Notes under the pieces: generated by a model
Database searches by the model: none
What the model was told of the DNA's origin: nothing
The model's input: the letters and a program-made list of their open reading frames with translations, nothing else
In this document: positions 40,508-50,739 of the stretch, piece after piece
Position numbering within the stretch: position 1 is the stretch's first letter
How the letters are laid out: each line of letters begins with the position of its first letter
Assembly (NCBI RefSeq): GCF_902713425.1
Contig: NC_081198.1
Location: 20,567,188 to 20,631,187 of the forward strand
DNA: 64,000 nt
Reading direction: 5' to 3'
Source: Acipenser ruthenus
Lineage: Eukaryota > Chordata > Actinopteri > Acipenseriformes > Acipenseridae
Made by a program: the position numbers and the translations under genes

Positions 40508-42019
40508 TTTTTTTTTTTTTTTTTTTTTAATTTTAATCAAATACTCAAAAAAATACATCAATTTCTCAAAAACAATACTAAAAAAAACCCCAATTTCTCA
40601 AAAACAATACATCAAAATCATCATCATATTCATCTCAAACTCTAACTAGAGTCTTTCTTTTTCTCAAATTCCAATTCCCCTTTCTCACTTCTTTTTTTGG
40701 CTTTCTTTAAAGCCTCTTCTGCCTTCCACCGTGCACTCAACACTACTCTTCGTCTCTCTTCCTCATATCTTCTCCACTCTTGTTCAGAAATCCTTCCCTT
40801 CCTCATCCTCTCCTTCCATGCCAATAACTCTGCCAACTCCTTAGCACAAAACATCCTCATTATATACTCTTCTGAAGACGTTCCTTCCTCCCTTCCACTG
40901 TTCATGGTTTCTGATTCTCCTTTCTTTTTTCTTTTCTCCTCTTCCTCCACACTCTTTGCCCAACTTGAGCTTGCTGTTGCCCCTTCCTCATCCACTTTCC
41001 TCTTTCTCTGGATACTCTCCACCCCCTCCATGGAATCATCCACGGAGGAGCTGGAACCTTCCGAGGACTTCTGTTGGCTGTTCAGCATACTTCTGTCACT
41101 CTTTTCCTCCGCCTCCCTGTTCGGCTCTCCTCCCCTTTCCTTTGTCTCCTCTTTTCCCGCCGTTCCGCCTTCCCCAGATGAGGCCACTCCCCCAGCCAAC
41201 TTTTCTTTCTGTGCTTCATCTTTCTTTCCAAACACCTTCCTTCTTCCTGAAGCTGCTTCCGCATAGCTTCTTGCTCTTTTGGAACAATCCCTATACAAAT
41301 GGTCTTCTTCACCACACAAATTGCAACGCTTCTTTTCAGGGCAATCCTTGCTCAAATGTCCCACACCATTGCAGTTCCTGCAGACCAAAATCTTGCATTC
41401 TGCTGCCTTATGATCCATATTACTACATTTGTAGCACACCTCCGGCTGGACGGCGTACCTCACAATTCCCTTGTTTGGTCCCACAAAGATAACAGGTTTT
41501 AAAAACAATTCTTCTCCCCTTGCTCTTATCTTCTTAAATCTTCCATAAACCTTTCTCCATTTATTCCATACTCCATCAGAGTCACAGGTTTTCACTAACT
41601 CACCCTTCAGGATGAGTCGTTCTTCCAGTACCCGCTTGATATCATCCATGGGAACCTGAGCACTGTTCATCTTCACAAAAATTATCCTCCATTCCAGCAG
41701 AAAAATCGGCTCAAACTCGAACTTCTCCTTCAGCTCTGTTACTGCCTCCTCATACACCACCTTCTTCTCCCAACACAAATCTTCCGTCCTCAGGGTCAGA
41801 TCAAACATACCCTTCTTCTGGTGGTCCTCCAAGCACAGGATCTCTTCCAAACTCAGTCCCAGCAACCCGAACATCACCTCATGAACGAACTTCTTCCGAG
41901 TCCACTGCTCCTCCGGATTCTTCAACAGAAACCGGAGAGTATTTGTAGCCGACTTGTACTCCATGCTCTCTCTCTGATAGCTGGTTGTACTCCCACTGCT
42001 ACAATCGCCTTCCCTAACT
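40508..42019 (-). mobile_element. K4b: second ORF1-only HAL1-like element in U2 site I
   Basis: 1.51 kb with the same structure as K4a. The 5' two thirds are nearly identical to K4a, but the ORF1 tail (about 40700-40970) and 3' UTR are clearly diverged and shorter. That favours a separate insertion or an older duplicate over a fresh unit duplication. Confidence 0.88.
40642..41964 (-). CDS. K4b ORF1: CCHC nucleic-acid-binding protein, 440 codons
   Basis: Intact frame. N-terminal domain and three knuckles match K4a with few changes (for example CKILVCRNC for CNALVCRNC). The tail is about 50 residues shorter: one Glu/Lys-rich block is missing and the end (EEALKKAKKRSEKGE) differs. Two open but diverged ORF1 frames imply selection on the protein or recent origin; a synonymous/nonsynonymous comparison would separate these. 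Confidence 0.9.
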   Translation of the reverse strand: MEYKSATNTLRFLLKNPEEQWTRKKFVHEVMFGLLGLSLEEILCLEDHQKKGMFDLTLRTEDLCWEKKVVYEEAVTELKEKFEFEPIFLLEWRIIFVKMNSAQVPMDDIKRVLEERLILKGELVKTCDSDGVWNKWRKVYGRFKKIRARGEELFLKPVIFVGPNKGIVRYAVQPEVCYKCSNMDHKAAECKILVCRNCNGVGHLSKDCPEKKRCNLCGEEDHLYRDCSKRARSYAEAASGRRKVFGKKDEAQKEKLAGGVASSGEGGTAGKEETKERGGEPNREAEEKSDRSMLNSQQKSSEGSSSSVDDSMEGVESIQRKRKVDEEGATASSSWAKSVEEEEKRKKKGESETMNSGREEGTSSEEYIMRMFCAKELAELLAWKERMRKGRISEQEWRRYEEERRRVVLSARWKAEEALKKAKKRSEKGELEFEKKKDSS

Positions 42020-42052
42020 CACTTGATCGGAGCCAAGAGGCTGAGAAGCGAT
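42020..42052 (-). pseudogene. RNU2: U2-10: 5' head of U2 (positions 1-33)
   Basis: Start at 42052; T16C, A23C and A24C as in U2-9, plus G11A. Confidence 0.85.
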
Positions 42053-42654
42053 GGCGACTTGGCCCTTGCCCAGGGCCCCCCAGCCCGGACGGCACAGGGG
42101 GATTCAAAGGTGGGTGCAAAATTCCAAGCACAAGCAGACCCCCAAAAAACGGGCTGCTGCTTCCAGAGGGGAAATGTGCAATTTAAGCAGGAGAAAACAA
42201 AACAAAGCAAAAACACACACATAACACCAAAAACAAAACATAAACTGGCGGAGTGCGTCTTACAAATAGTCATGCCAAGCTGCTATGCTGTGCAAGGTGC
42301 CTTGGGTAACTACAACTGTGCCTCGCTGGCTGGCTGGCTGGCTGGCTGGCTAAGAAGGAACTGGCATAGGGACATGTTCCACCACACTTGTCTGGTTAGC
42401 TGCATGCTCCCAGGAAACAAACTGCTGCTGTCTACATCATCACCACATGTGAATAAAAGAAAGAAAGAAAGAGAGAAAGAAAGAGAGAAAGAAAGAGAGA
42501 AAGAAAGAGAGAAAGAAAGAGAGAGAGAAAGAAAAAAAAAGAAGTAAAACGGCGGGAAAACTTGCATCAACACTGGCACTCTCCCTCCAGCAGGGGTAGA
42601 CAAAATGCTCACAGGAGAGATCCAGATCTGACTTTGACCAACGTTAGAGAAAGG
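42053..42654 (-). promoter_or_regulatory. U2 intergenic spacer 10
   Basis: 602 bp: PSE 42105-42119, extended GGCT repeat near 42325-42352, purine tract at about 42456-42545, 3' box 42627-42642. Confidence 0.75.
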
Positions 42655-42788
42655 TGTGCACCGTTCCCGGAGGTACTGCAATACCGGGCCGATGCGTGGA
42701 GTGGACGGAGCAAGCCCCTGTTCCATCTCCCGATTCCAAAAATCAATTTAATATATGGTCCCCTGATAGGGGACGTATCAGATATTAA
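42655..42788 (-). pseudogene. RNU2: U2-11: 3' part of U2 (positions 54-187)
   Basis: 134 nt, the usual 3' side of a K3 insertion. The 5' piece is at 46490-46557. Confidence 0.9.
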
Positions 42789-45700
42789 TACTCTTTTATT
42801 GAGATTTTACATTTTTTACATTTACACCCATTCGTTTTTTCATTCATTTTACATTTCTTTTAAAGATGACATTCATGCATACAGACATACATTTTGTTTT
42901 AAAAGCATTTAAAACACATTTAAAAACACCAAGACAATTGTGCTTTGTACATGGTTAAAACAGACACAGATTAAAATCAACATGAAAAAAACCTGTGCTG
43001 CTTTAAAAGTGACTGGAAAAAAAGAACCATCTATAAAAAACCAGTGCTTGTGAGGGCCGGGGAGTGCTCTCTAAAAAAGTGAACATAAACCTAGATCTAA
43101 AACAGGGACAGGGGAAAAGGGACAGTGTATAAACAGTGAGTTAAAATTCTAAAATTTTAAAACACTTAAAATGTAACTTTTAATAGTTTACATTAAAAAT
43201 CTTAAAGATACATAAAACAAAACAAAACAAAATCAAATAAAACATTCAAATTAAATCAAAGGTCCATAAAACTGAAACAAAAAGACTACATAAAACCAGG
43301 GCACCGTTGAAAAACGGTCATGCCAGCTAAAAAGGGCGGAATGCTGGCATGACAAAATAAATAAAGGCTTAACGGTGCCCCGTAGTCCCGCTCCTAGGAG
43401 CTAGCGGTTCCAGTTTTTTCCTTTATTCCATCTTCACGTCCTGAAGTCCGGCGATCCTCCACTCCGCGCAGGCCTTGTCCTTCCCGAGGGTCCGGATGTC
43501 CAGAATTACAAAGTCCTTGATAAGAGTTTGTGCCCTTCTGGTCGTGGTGATAGTGTCTAGCTCCTGCTTGTGATAGACACAGACGTTACGGCCTTCCCAC
43601 AGGATCTGCTTGACAACATTGATGACACGCCAAACGCACTTAGCTGTGCTGGTAGTGATTCCTCCCGCAGGCCCATAGAGCACAGTCTCAGCGGTCATCT
43701 TGGCCGTGTCAGCAAACCTGTTTAGGAAGACAGAGACAGAGAGCCAGACACTGCCAGCCACATCACACTCCCAGAAGATATGGGCTGGTGTTTCTCTCTT
43801 GCGGCACTTTGCATAGGGGCATGTTTCTACTTGGGCTAGTCCCCTCCTGAACATGAACGCTCGAGTGGGGAGTGCACTGTGGACGGTGTTCCATGCTATA
43901 TCCTTCTGGACATTACTGAGGCAGCTGTGAGACACATTCTCCCAGATTTTTTGGCTTTGGGTGAGGGAGAAAGTAGCTACTTTTTCAATTTCCTGGGAAC
44001 CGGCAAGATATTTAGTTACAGCCTTGTATTCCCAGGAGGCCAATTTTGCTTTATCTAAGCCCAATTTATATATAGTGTCCCTTAAGGTTCTATAATACAA
44101 TGGGGGGTCCCAGGAGTACGGCACGGTGTTATCAATAGTGCAGAGGCCCAAGGCCCTGAGACAGGTGGCAAAATAGAAACGATTCATGTAACATACATTC
44201 CTGTCCAGGGCCTGGATGTTCTTGATGGTTTGCGTGAGCCCCTGCACTCGGGTGAGCTGCACAACGTCCGGGACCCCCTTACCTCCCTTCTTGTCGGCTT
44301 TACTCAGGGTGGCTCGCTTTACCCTCTCCATCTTGCTGCCCCAGATAAAGCGGTGGATAATGCGGTCCACCACTTTTTTGGTGGTCCTGTCTGGGGGAAA
44401 GATTTTTCCTACATAAGAGAGGATGGGGAACAGTATAGACTTGGTTATTAATACTCTACCCGTCATTGTTAAGGATCTTGTGCTCCATCCGCCAATCTTT
44501 TTACGGACCTGGTTAATGGCCGCCGTCCAGCTCTGGGCCCCCGAGCCATTGTTCTCGAAAATGAGGCCCAGAATCTTGATTTTGTCCTTTTTGACAGGGT
44601 ACATGTCCGACAGTTCCCTATCTACCTGCCAATTTTTAGACACGTAGACTTCGCTCTTGGACTTATTAATCACTGACCCGGTCGCCGTGCAGTACTTCTC
44701 AAGGATATTACTAATCCGAGGTACCGACGATGTGTTGGTGCAAATGAGTGACACATCGTCCATATATGCTGTTGTTTTGACCTGGACCCCGTTGGATCCA
44801 GGCAGCTGGAAACCAGTTATATTGGTATCCCTACGAATTGCCTGCAGGAGGGGTTCGATGCACACGACATATAGCAGTGGGGATAGTGGGCAACCCTGTC
44901 TGACCCCTGACTGGATAGATATTTTACCAGTCAGGTGCCTGTTCACCAAGACTCGGGTACTAATGTTTGTATATATGGTTTTAACCCACTCCCTAAGTCC
45001 AGGAGCGAATTTCATCTGGTCCATCACTTTGTACATATATTCATGGCTTACCCTATCGAACGCCTTCTCCTGGTCAAGGTTGAACAGGCAGAGGGGATGG
45101 TTCCGTTCTCTAGAATAAGCCAGAATGTCCCTTGTTAACATTAAAATATCTGTGATGGACCTCCCTGGGACGCCACAAGCCTGGTCGGGGCCAATGACCA
45201 AAGGGAGGTGTACTTGTAGCCGGAGCATCAGAGCTTTGGCTAGTATCTTGTAATCCACGCAAAGGAGGCTGATTGGGCGCCAATTCCGTAGATCTTTAAC
45301 TTCCCCTTTCTTATGAAGGAGAGTAATTACACTCTCCCGCATAGAAGGGCCCAACCGCTTCTCCCTGTAGACCGCTCTGTAGACCTCCGCTAAATGGACT
45401 TTTAGCGTGTCCCAAAAAAGATGGTAATACTCACCCGGGATGCCATCTGGACCTGGCGTCTTACCGGTGTTCATGGTCTTAACCGCCTGGGTGAGCTCCT
45501 CCAGCGTGAGTTCTGGGTCCTTCTCCTCCTCCTCCTCGTCCCGCACTGAGTCAGGCTCCAACTGGCTCAGGAACCACTCTATCAGGGTGTCATCTGTAGC
45601 TTTGATGTTATACAGGTCCCTATAGAAGTTCTCTACCACTTTTTTCACTCCCTCACTATCCTTTACTATCCTCCCCCTGCTGTCGAGCATGGAGGACATC

Positions 45701-46489
45701 AAGTGCCGCTTCTCCCTCGTTTTCTGGAAGAAGAAGCGAGTACACTTTTCGTCTTCCTCCATTTTTTGCACTTTTGCATTGTGCATGACCTTTCGTTGTT
45801 CCTCCCTACAAAGCACTGAAAGATCTAGCTTGGTCTGGGCTATCTCGTCGCTTACAGGGAACCCCCGAAGCTGAAGCAGGCTCAGACGCTGGAGGGCAGC
45901 ATTCAGGTGTTTATATTTGGCCCTCCTTTCTTTTGCTTTCCTCTTGCCTGCTGCTATGAAATAACCCTTAGTTCTGATTTTGACCATCTCCCACCACTCT
46001 ATAGGGGAGTTGAATAGATCACGCAAAGTGGTCCACTCAACAAGCCTGCTCTTATAGGCTGCAGCTATGGAGGGGTCATCGAGTAAGGAGGTGTTTAATT
46101 TCCAGACCCCTGACCCCATCTGGGAGGTCTGAGGGACCTGCAATGTTACCTGCAGGAGCCTATGGTCAGAGAAGAAGACGGCCTGGGTGTCTACTGCCGT
46201 CTTCGTAAGGGAGCTGGTATGCAGGACGAGATCTATACGGGAGAAGGAGGTCCCAGATGAGCTCACCCAGGTAAAGGGAGGCACCAGGTCCTTACCTGCA
46301 TCACACAGGGAGAAATCAGATATTACGGAGGACAAAACTCTACTAGAGCGGTCGTTGCGTGGCCTGCTCCGGTCTACGTCCCTCAGAGCACAATTGAAGT
46401 CACCTGACACGATGACGGGTACGTTCCCCAGCAGGAGTGGACGCAGCTGTGGAAAAAATTGAACTCTTTCGTTTTGGTTAGATATTAAT
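42789..46489 (-). mobile_element. K3c: 5'-truncated K3 LINE, 3.7 kb
   Basis: Truncated inside the APE domain. At the 5' junction, nine bases (minus ATTAATATC, 46481-46489) separate the LINE from U2 position 68. They repeat the sequence found at the 3' junction, as if reverse transcription had jumped there. The 3' UTR (42789-43422) has the 'AACCTAGATCTAAAACAG' form shared with K3f, which marks a second K3 subgroup. Confidence 0.9.
43423..46479 (-). pseudogene. K3c ORF2: 5'-truncated, otherwise open
   Basis: The frame is open from the truncation point (NQNERVQFF, residue 130 or so of K3 ORF2) to the natural end; at least 995 codons lie from the GTG at 46410. It lacks the first APE half (including the LQECG motif) but has GDFN, FFSDH, the whole reverse transcriptase with YMDD and the C-terminal CCHC. 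No internal stops, so the copy is young. Confidence 0.9.
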
Positions 46490-46557
46490 CGTATCAGATA
46501 TTAAACTGATAAGAACAGATACTACACTTGATCTTAGCCAAAAGGCCGAGAAGCGAT
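46490..46557 (-). pseudogene. RNU2: U2-11: 5' part of U2 (positions 1-68)
   Basis: 68 nt, consensus; start at 46557. Confidence 0.9.
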
Positions 46558-47138
46558 GGCGACTTGGCCGTTGCCTGGGGCCCCCCAGCCCGGACGGCAC
46601 AGGGGGATTCAAAGGTGGGTGCAAAATTCCAAGCACAAGCAGACCCCCAAAAAACGGGCTGCTGCTTCCAGAGGGGAAATGTGCAATTTAAGCAGGAGAA
46701 AACAAAACAAAGCAAAAACACACACATAACACCAAAAACAAAACATAAACTGGCGGAGTGCGTCTTACAAATAGTCATGCCAAGCTGCTATGCTGTGCAA
46801 GGTGCCTTGGGTAACTACAACTGTGCCTCGCTGGCTGGCTGGCTTGCTAAGAAGGTCCTGGCATAGGGACATGTTCCACCACACTTGTCTGGTTAGCTGC
46901 ATGCTCCCAGGAAACAAACTGCTGCTGTCTACATCATCACCACATGTGAATAAAAGAAAGAAAGAAAGCAAGAAAGAAAGAGAGAAAGAAAGAGAGAAAG
47001 AAAGAAAGAGAGAAAGAAAAAAAAGAAGTAAAACGGCGGGAAAACTTGCATCAACACTTGCACTCTCCCTCCAGCAGGGGTAGACAAAATGCTCACAGGA
47101 GAGATCCAGATCTGACTTTGACCAACGTTAGAGAAAGG
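46558..47138 (-). promoter_or_regulatory. U2 intergenic spacer 11
   Basis: 581 bp: PSE 46610-46624, purine tract at about 46953-47030, 3' box 47111-47126. Confidence 0.75.
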
Positions 47139-47250
47139 TGTGCACCGTTCCCGGAGGTACTGCAATACCGGGCCGATGCGTGGAGTGGACGGAGCAAGCC
47201 CCTGTTCCATCTCCCGATTCCAAAAATCAATTTAATATATGGTCCACTGA
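47139..47250 (-). pseudogene. RNU2: U2-12: 3' part of U2 (positions 76-187)
   Basis: 112 nt, shorter than at other K3 sites, with G80T. The 5' piece (49855-49995) reaches position 141-142, an overlap of about 66 nt. Confidence 0.88.
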
Positions 47251-49854
47251 TACTCTTTTATTGAGATTTTACATTTTTTTTTACATTTACACCCATTCGT
47301 TTTTTCATTCATTTTACATTTCTTTTAAAGATGACATTCATGCATACAGACATACATTTTGTTTTAAAAGCATTTAAAATACATTTAAAAACACCAAGAC
47401 AATTGTGCTTTGTACATGGTTAAAACAGACACAGATTAAAATCAACATGAAAAAAACCTGTGCTGTTTTAAAAGTGACTGGAAAAAAAGAACCATCTATA
47501 AAAAACCAGTGCTTGTGAGGGCCGGGGAGTGCTCTCTAAAAAGGTTCAAAAGTGAACATAAAACTATATTACTAAAACAGGGACAGGGGAAAAGGGACAG
47601 TGTGTAAAACAGTGGGTTAAAATTCTAAAATTTTAAAACACTTAAAATGTAACTTTTAATAGTTAACATTAAAAATCTTTTAGATACATAAAACAAAACA
47701 AAACAAAATCAAATAAAACATTCAAAGTAAATCAAATAAAAGTCCATAAAACTGAAACAAAAAGACTACATAAAACCAGGGCACCGTTCAAAAACGGTCA
47801 TGCCAGCTAAAAAGGGCGGAATGCTGGCATGACAAAATAAATAAAAGGCTTAGCGGTGCCCCGTAGTCCCGCTCCTAGGAGCTAGCGGTTCCAGTTTTTT
47901 CCTTTATTCCATCTTCACGTCCTGAAGTCCGGCGATCCTCCACTCCGCGCAGGCCTTGTCCTTCCCGAGGGTCCGGATGTCCAGAATTACAAAGTCCTTG
48001 ATAAGAGTTTGTGCCCTTCTGGTCGTGGTGATAGTGTCTAGCTCCTGCTTGTGATAGACACAGACGTTACGGCCTTCCCACAGGATCTGCTTGACAACAT
48101 TGATGACACGCCAAACGCACTTAGCTGTGCTGGTAGTGATTCCTCCCGCAGGCCCATAGAGCACAGTCTCAGCGGTCATCTTGGCCGTGTCAGCAAACCT
48201 GTTTAGGAAGACAGAGACAGAGAGCCAGACACTGCCAGCCACATCACACTCCCAGAAGATATGGGCTGGTGTTTCTCTCTTGCGGCACTTTGCATAGGGG
48301 CATGTTTCTACTTGGGCTAGTCCCCTCCTGAACATGAACGCTCGAGTGGGGAGTGCACTGTGGACGGTGTTCCATGCTATATCCTTCTGGACATTACTGA
48401 GGCAGCTGTGAGACACATTCTCCCAGATTTTTTGGCTTTGGGTGAGGGAGAAAGTAGCTACTTTTTCAATTTCCTGGGAACCGGCAAGATATTTAGTTAC
48501 AGCCTTGTATTCCCAGGAGGCCAATTTTGCTTTTTCTAAGCCCAATTTATATATAGTGTCCCTTAAGGTTCTATAATACAATGGGGGGTCCCAGGAGTAC
48601 GGCACAGTGTTATCAATAGTGCAGAGGCCCAAGGCCCTGAGACAGGTGGCAAAATAGAAACGATTCATGTAACATACCTTCCTGTCCAGGGCCTGGATGT
48701 TCTTGATAGTTTGCGTGAGCCCCTGCACTCGGGTGAGCTGCACAACGTCCGGGACCCCCTTACCTCCCTTCTTGTCGGCTTTACTCAGGGTGGCTCGCTT
48801 TACCCTCTCCATCTTGCTGCCCCAGATAAACCACTTTTTTGGTGGTCCTGTCTGGGGGAAAGATTTTTCCTACATAAGAGAGGATGGGGAACAGTATAGA
48901 CTTGGTTATTAATACTCTACCCGTCATTGTTAAGGATCTTGTGCTCCATCCGCCAATCTTTTTACGGACCTGGTTAATGGCCGCCGTCCAGCTCTGGGCC
49001 CCCGAGCTATTGTTCTCGAAAATGAGGCCCAGAATCTTGATTTTGTCCTTTTTGACAGGGTACATGTCCGACAGTTCCCTATCTACCTGCCAATTTTTAG
49101 ACACGTAGACTTCGCTCTTGGACTTATTAATCACTGCCCCGGTCGCCGTGCAGTACTTCTCAAGGATATTACTAATCCAAGGTACCGACGATGTGTTGGT
49201 GCAAATGAGTGACACATCGTCCATATATGCTGTTGTTTTGACCTGGACCCCGTTGGATCCAGGCAGCTGGAAACCAGTTATATTGGTATCCCTACGAATT
49301 GCCTGCAGGAGGGGTTCAATGCACACGACATATAGCAGTGGGGATAGTGGGCAACCCTGTCTGACCCCTGACTGGATAGATATTTTACCAGTCAGGTGCC
49401 TGTTCACCAAGACTCGGGTACTAATGTTTGTATATATGGTTTTAACCCACTCCCTAAGTCCAGGAGCGAATTTCATCTGGTCCATCACTTTGTACATATA
49501 TTCATGGCTTACCCTATCGAACGCCTTCTCCTGGTCAAGGTTGAACAGGCAGAGGGGATGGTTCCGTTCTCTAGAATAAGCCAGAATGTCCCTTGTTAAC
49601 ATTAAAATATCCGTGATGGACCTCCCTGGGACGCCACAAGCCTGGTCGGGGCCAATGACCAAAGGGAGGTGTACTTGTAGCCGGAGCATCAGAGCTTTGG
49701 CTAGTATCTTGTAATCCACGCAAAGGAGGCTGATTGGGCGCCAATTCCGTAGATCTTTAACTTCCCCTTTCTTATGAAGGAGAGTAATTACACTCTCCCG
49801 CATAGAAGGGCCCAACCGCTTCTCCCTGTAGACCGCTCTGTAGACCTCCGCTAA
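47251..49854 (-). mobile_element. K3d: 5'-truncated K3 LINE, 2.6 kb, at an atypical U2 position
   Basis: Truncated in the reverse transcriptase fingers region. The 5' junction shares the short word TGGAC between LINE and U2, suggesting microhomology joining. The 3' UTR (47251-47903) is of the K3a/K3e form. Both junctions lie outside the usual site II. Confidence 0.88.
47904..49854 (-). pseudogene. K3d ORF2: 5'-truncated, one frameshifting deletion
   Basis: Two frames (48781 upwards to the 5' junction, and 47904-48812) are joined by a 20-bp deletion at 48830/48831 relative to other copies. It includes NWRPISLLC, YMDD and the C-terminal finger; the APE domain is absent. The methionine at the head of the longer frame (49893) lies in U2 sequence and is incidental. 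Confidence 0.9.
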
Positions 49855-49995
49855 GTGGACGGAGCAAGCCCCTGTTCCATCTCCCGATTCCAAAAATCAA
49901 TTTAATATATGGTCCCCTGATAGCGGACGTATCAGATATTAAACTGATAAGAACAGATACTACACTTGATCTTAGCCAAAAGGCCGAGAAGCGAT
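49855..49995 (-). pseudogene. RNU2: U2-12: 5' part of U2 (positions 1-141)
   Basis: 141 nt with start at 49995, retaining stems I, IIa, IIb and the Sm site. Position 72 is C to G. It is the most complete U2 piece after U2-2, U2-3 and U2-8. Confidence 0.88.
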
Positions 49996-50605
49996 GGCGA
50001 CTTGGCCCTTGCCCGGGGCCCCCCAGCCCGGACGGCACAGGGGGATTCAAAGGTGGGTGCAAAATTTCAAGCACAAGCAGACCCCCAAAAAACGGGCTGC
50101 TGCTTCCAGAGGGGAAATGTGCAATTTAAGCAGGAGAAAACAAAACAAAGCAAAAACACACACATAACACCAAAAACAAAACATAAACTGGCGGAGTGCG
50201 TCTTACAAATAGTCATGCCAAGCTGCTATGCTGTGCAAGGTGCCTTGGGTAACTACAACTGTGCCTCGCTGGATGGCTGGCTGGCTGGCTGGCTAAGAAG
50301 GACCTGGCATAGGGACATGTTCCACCACACTTGTCTGGTTAGCTGCATGCTCCCAGGAAACAAACTGCTGCTGTCTACATCATCACCACATGTGAATAAA
50401 AGAAAGAAAGACAGCAAGAAAGAAAGAGAGAAAGAAAGAGAGAAAGAGAGAAAGAAAGAGAGAAAGAAAGAAAGAGAGAAAGAAAAAAAAAGAAGTAAAA
50501 CGGCGGGAAAACTTGCATCAACACTGGCACTCTCCCTCCAGCAGGGGTAGACAAAATGCTCACAGGAGAGATCCAGATCTGACTTTGACCAACGTTAGAG
50601 AAAGG
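49996..50605 (-). promoter_or_regulatory. U2 intergenic spacer 12
   Basis: 610 bp, the longest: PSE 50048-50062, GGCT repeat near 50270-50294, purine tract at about 50397-50495, 3' box 50578-50593. Confidence 0.75.
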
Positions 50606-50739
50606 TGTGCACCGTTCCCGGAGGTACTGCAATACCGGGCCGATGCGTGGAGTGGACGGAGCAAGCCCCTGTTCCATCTCCCGATTCCAAAAATCAATTT
50701 AATATATGGTCCCCTGATAGGGGACGTATCAGATATTAA
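50606..50739 (-). pseudogene. RNU2: U2-13: 3' part of U2 (positions 54-187)
   Basis: 134 nt, consensus. The 5' piece is at 54769-54833. Confidence 0.9.
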
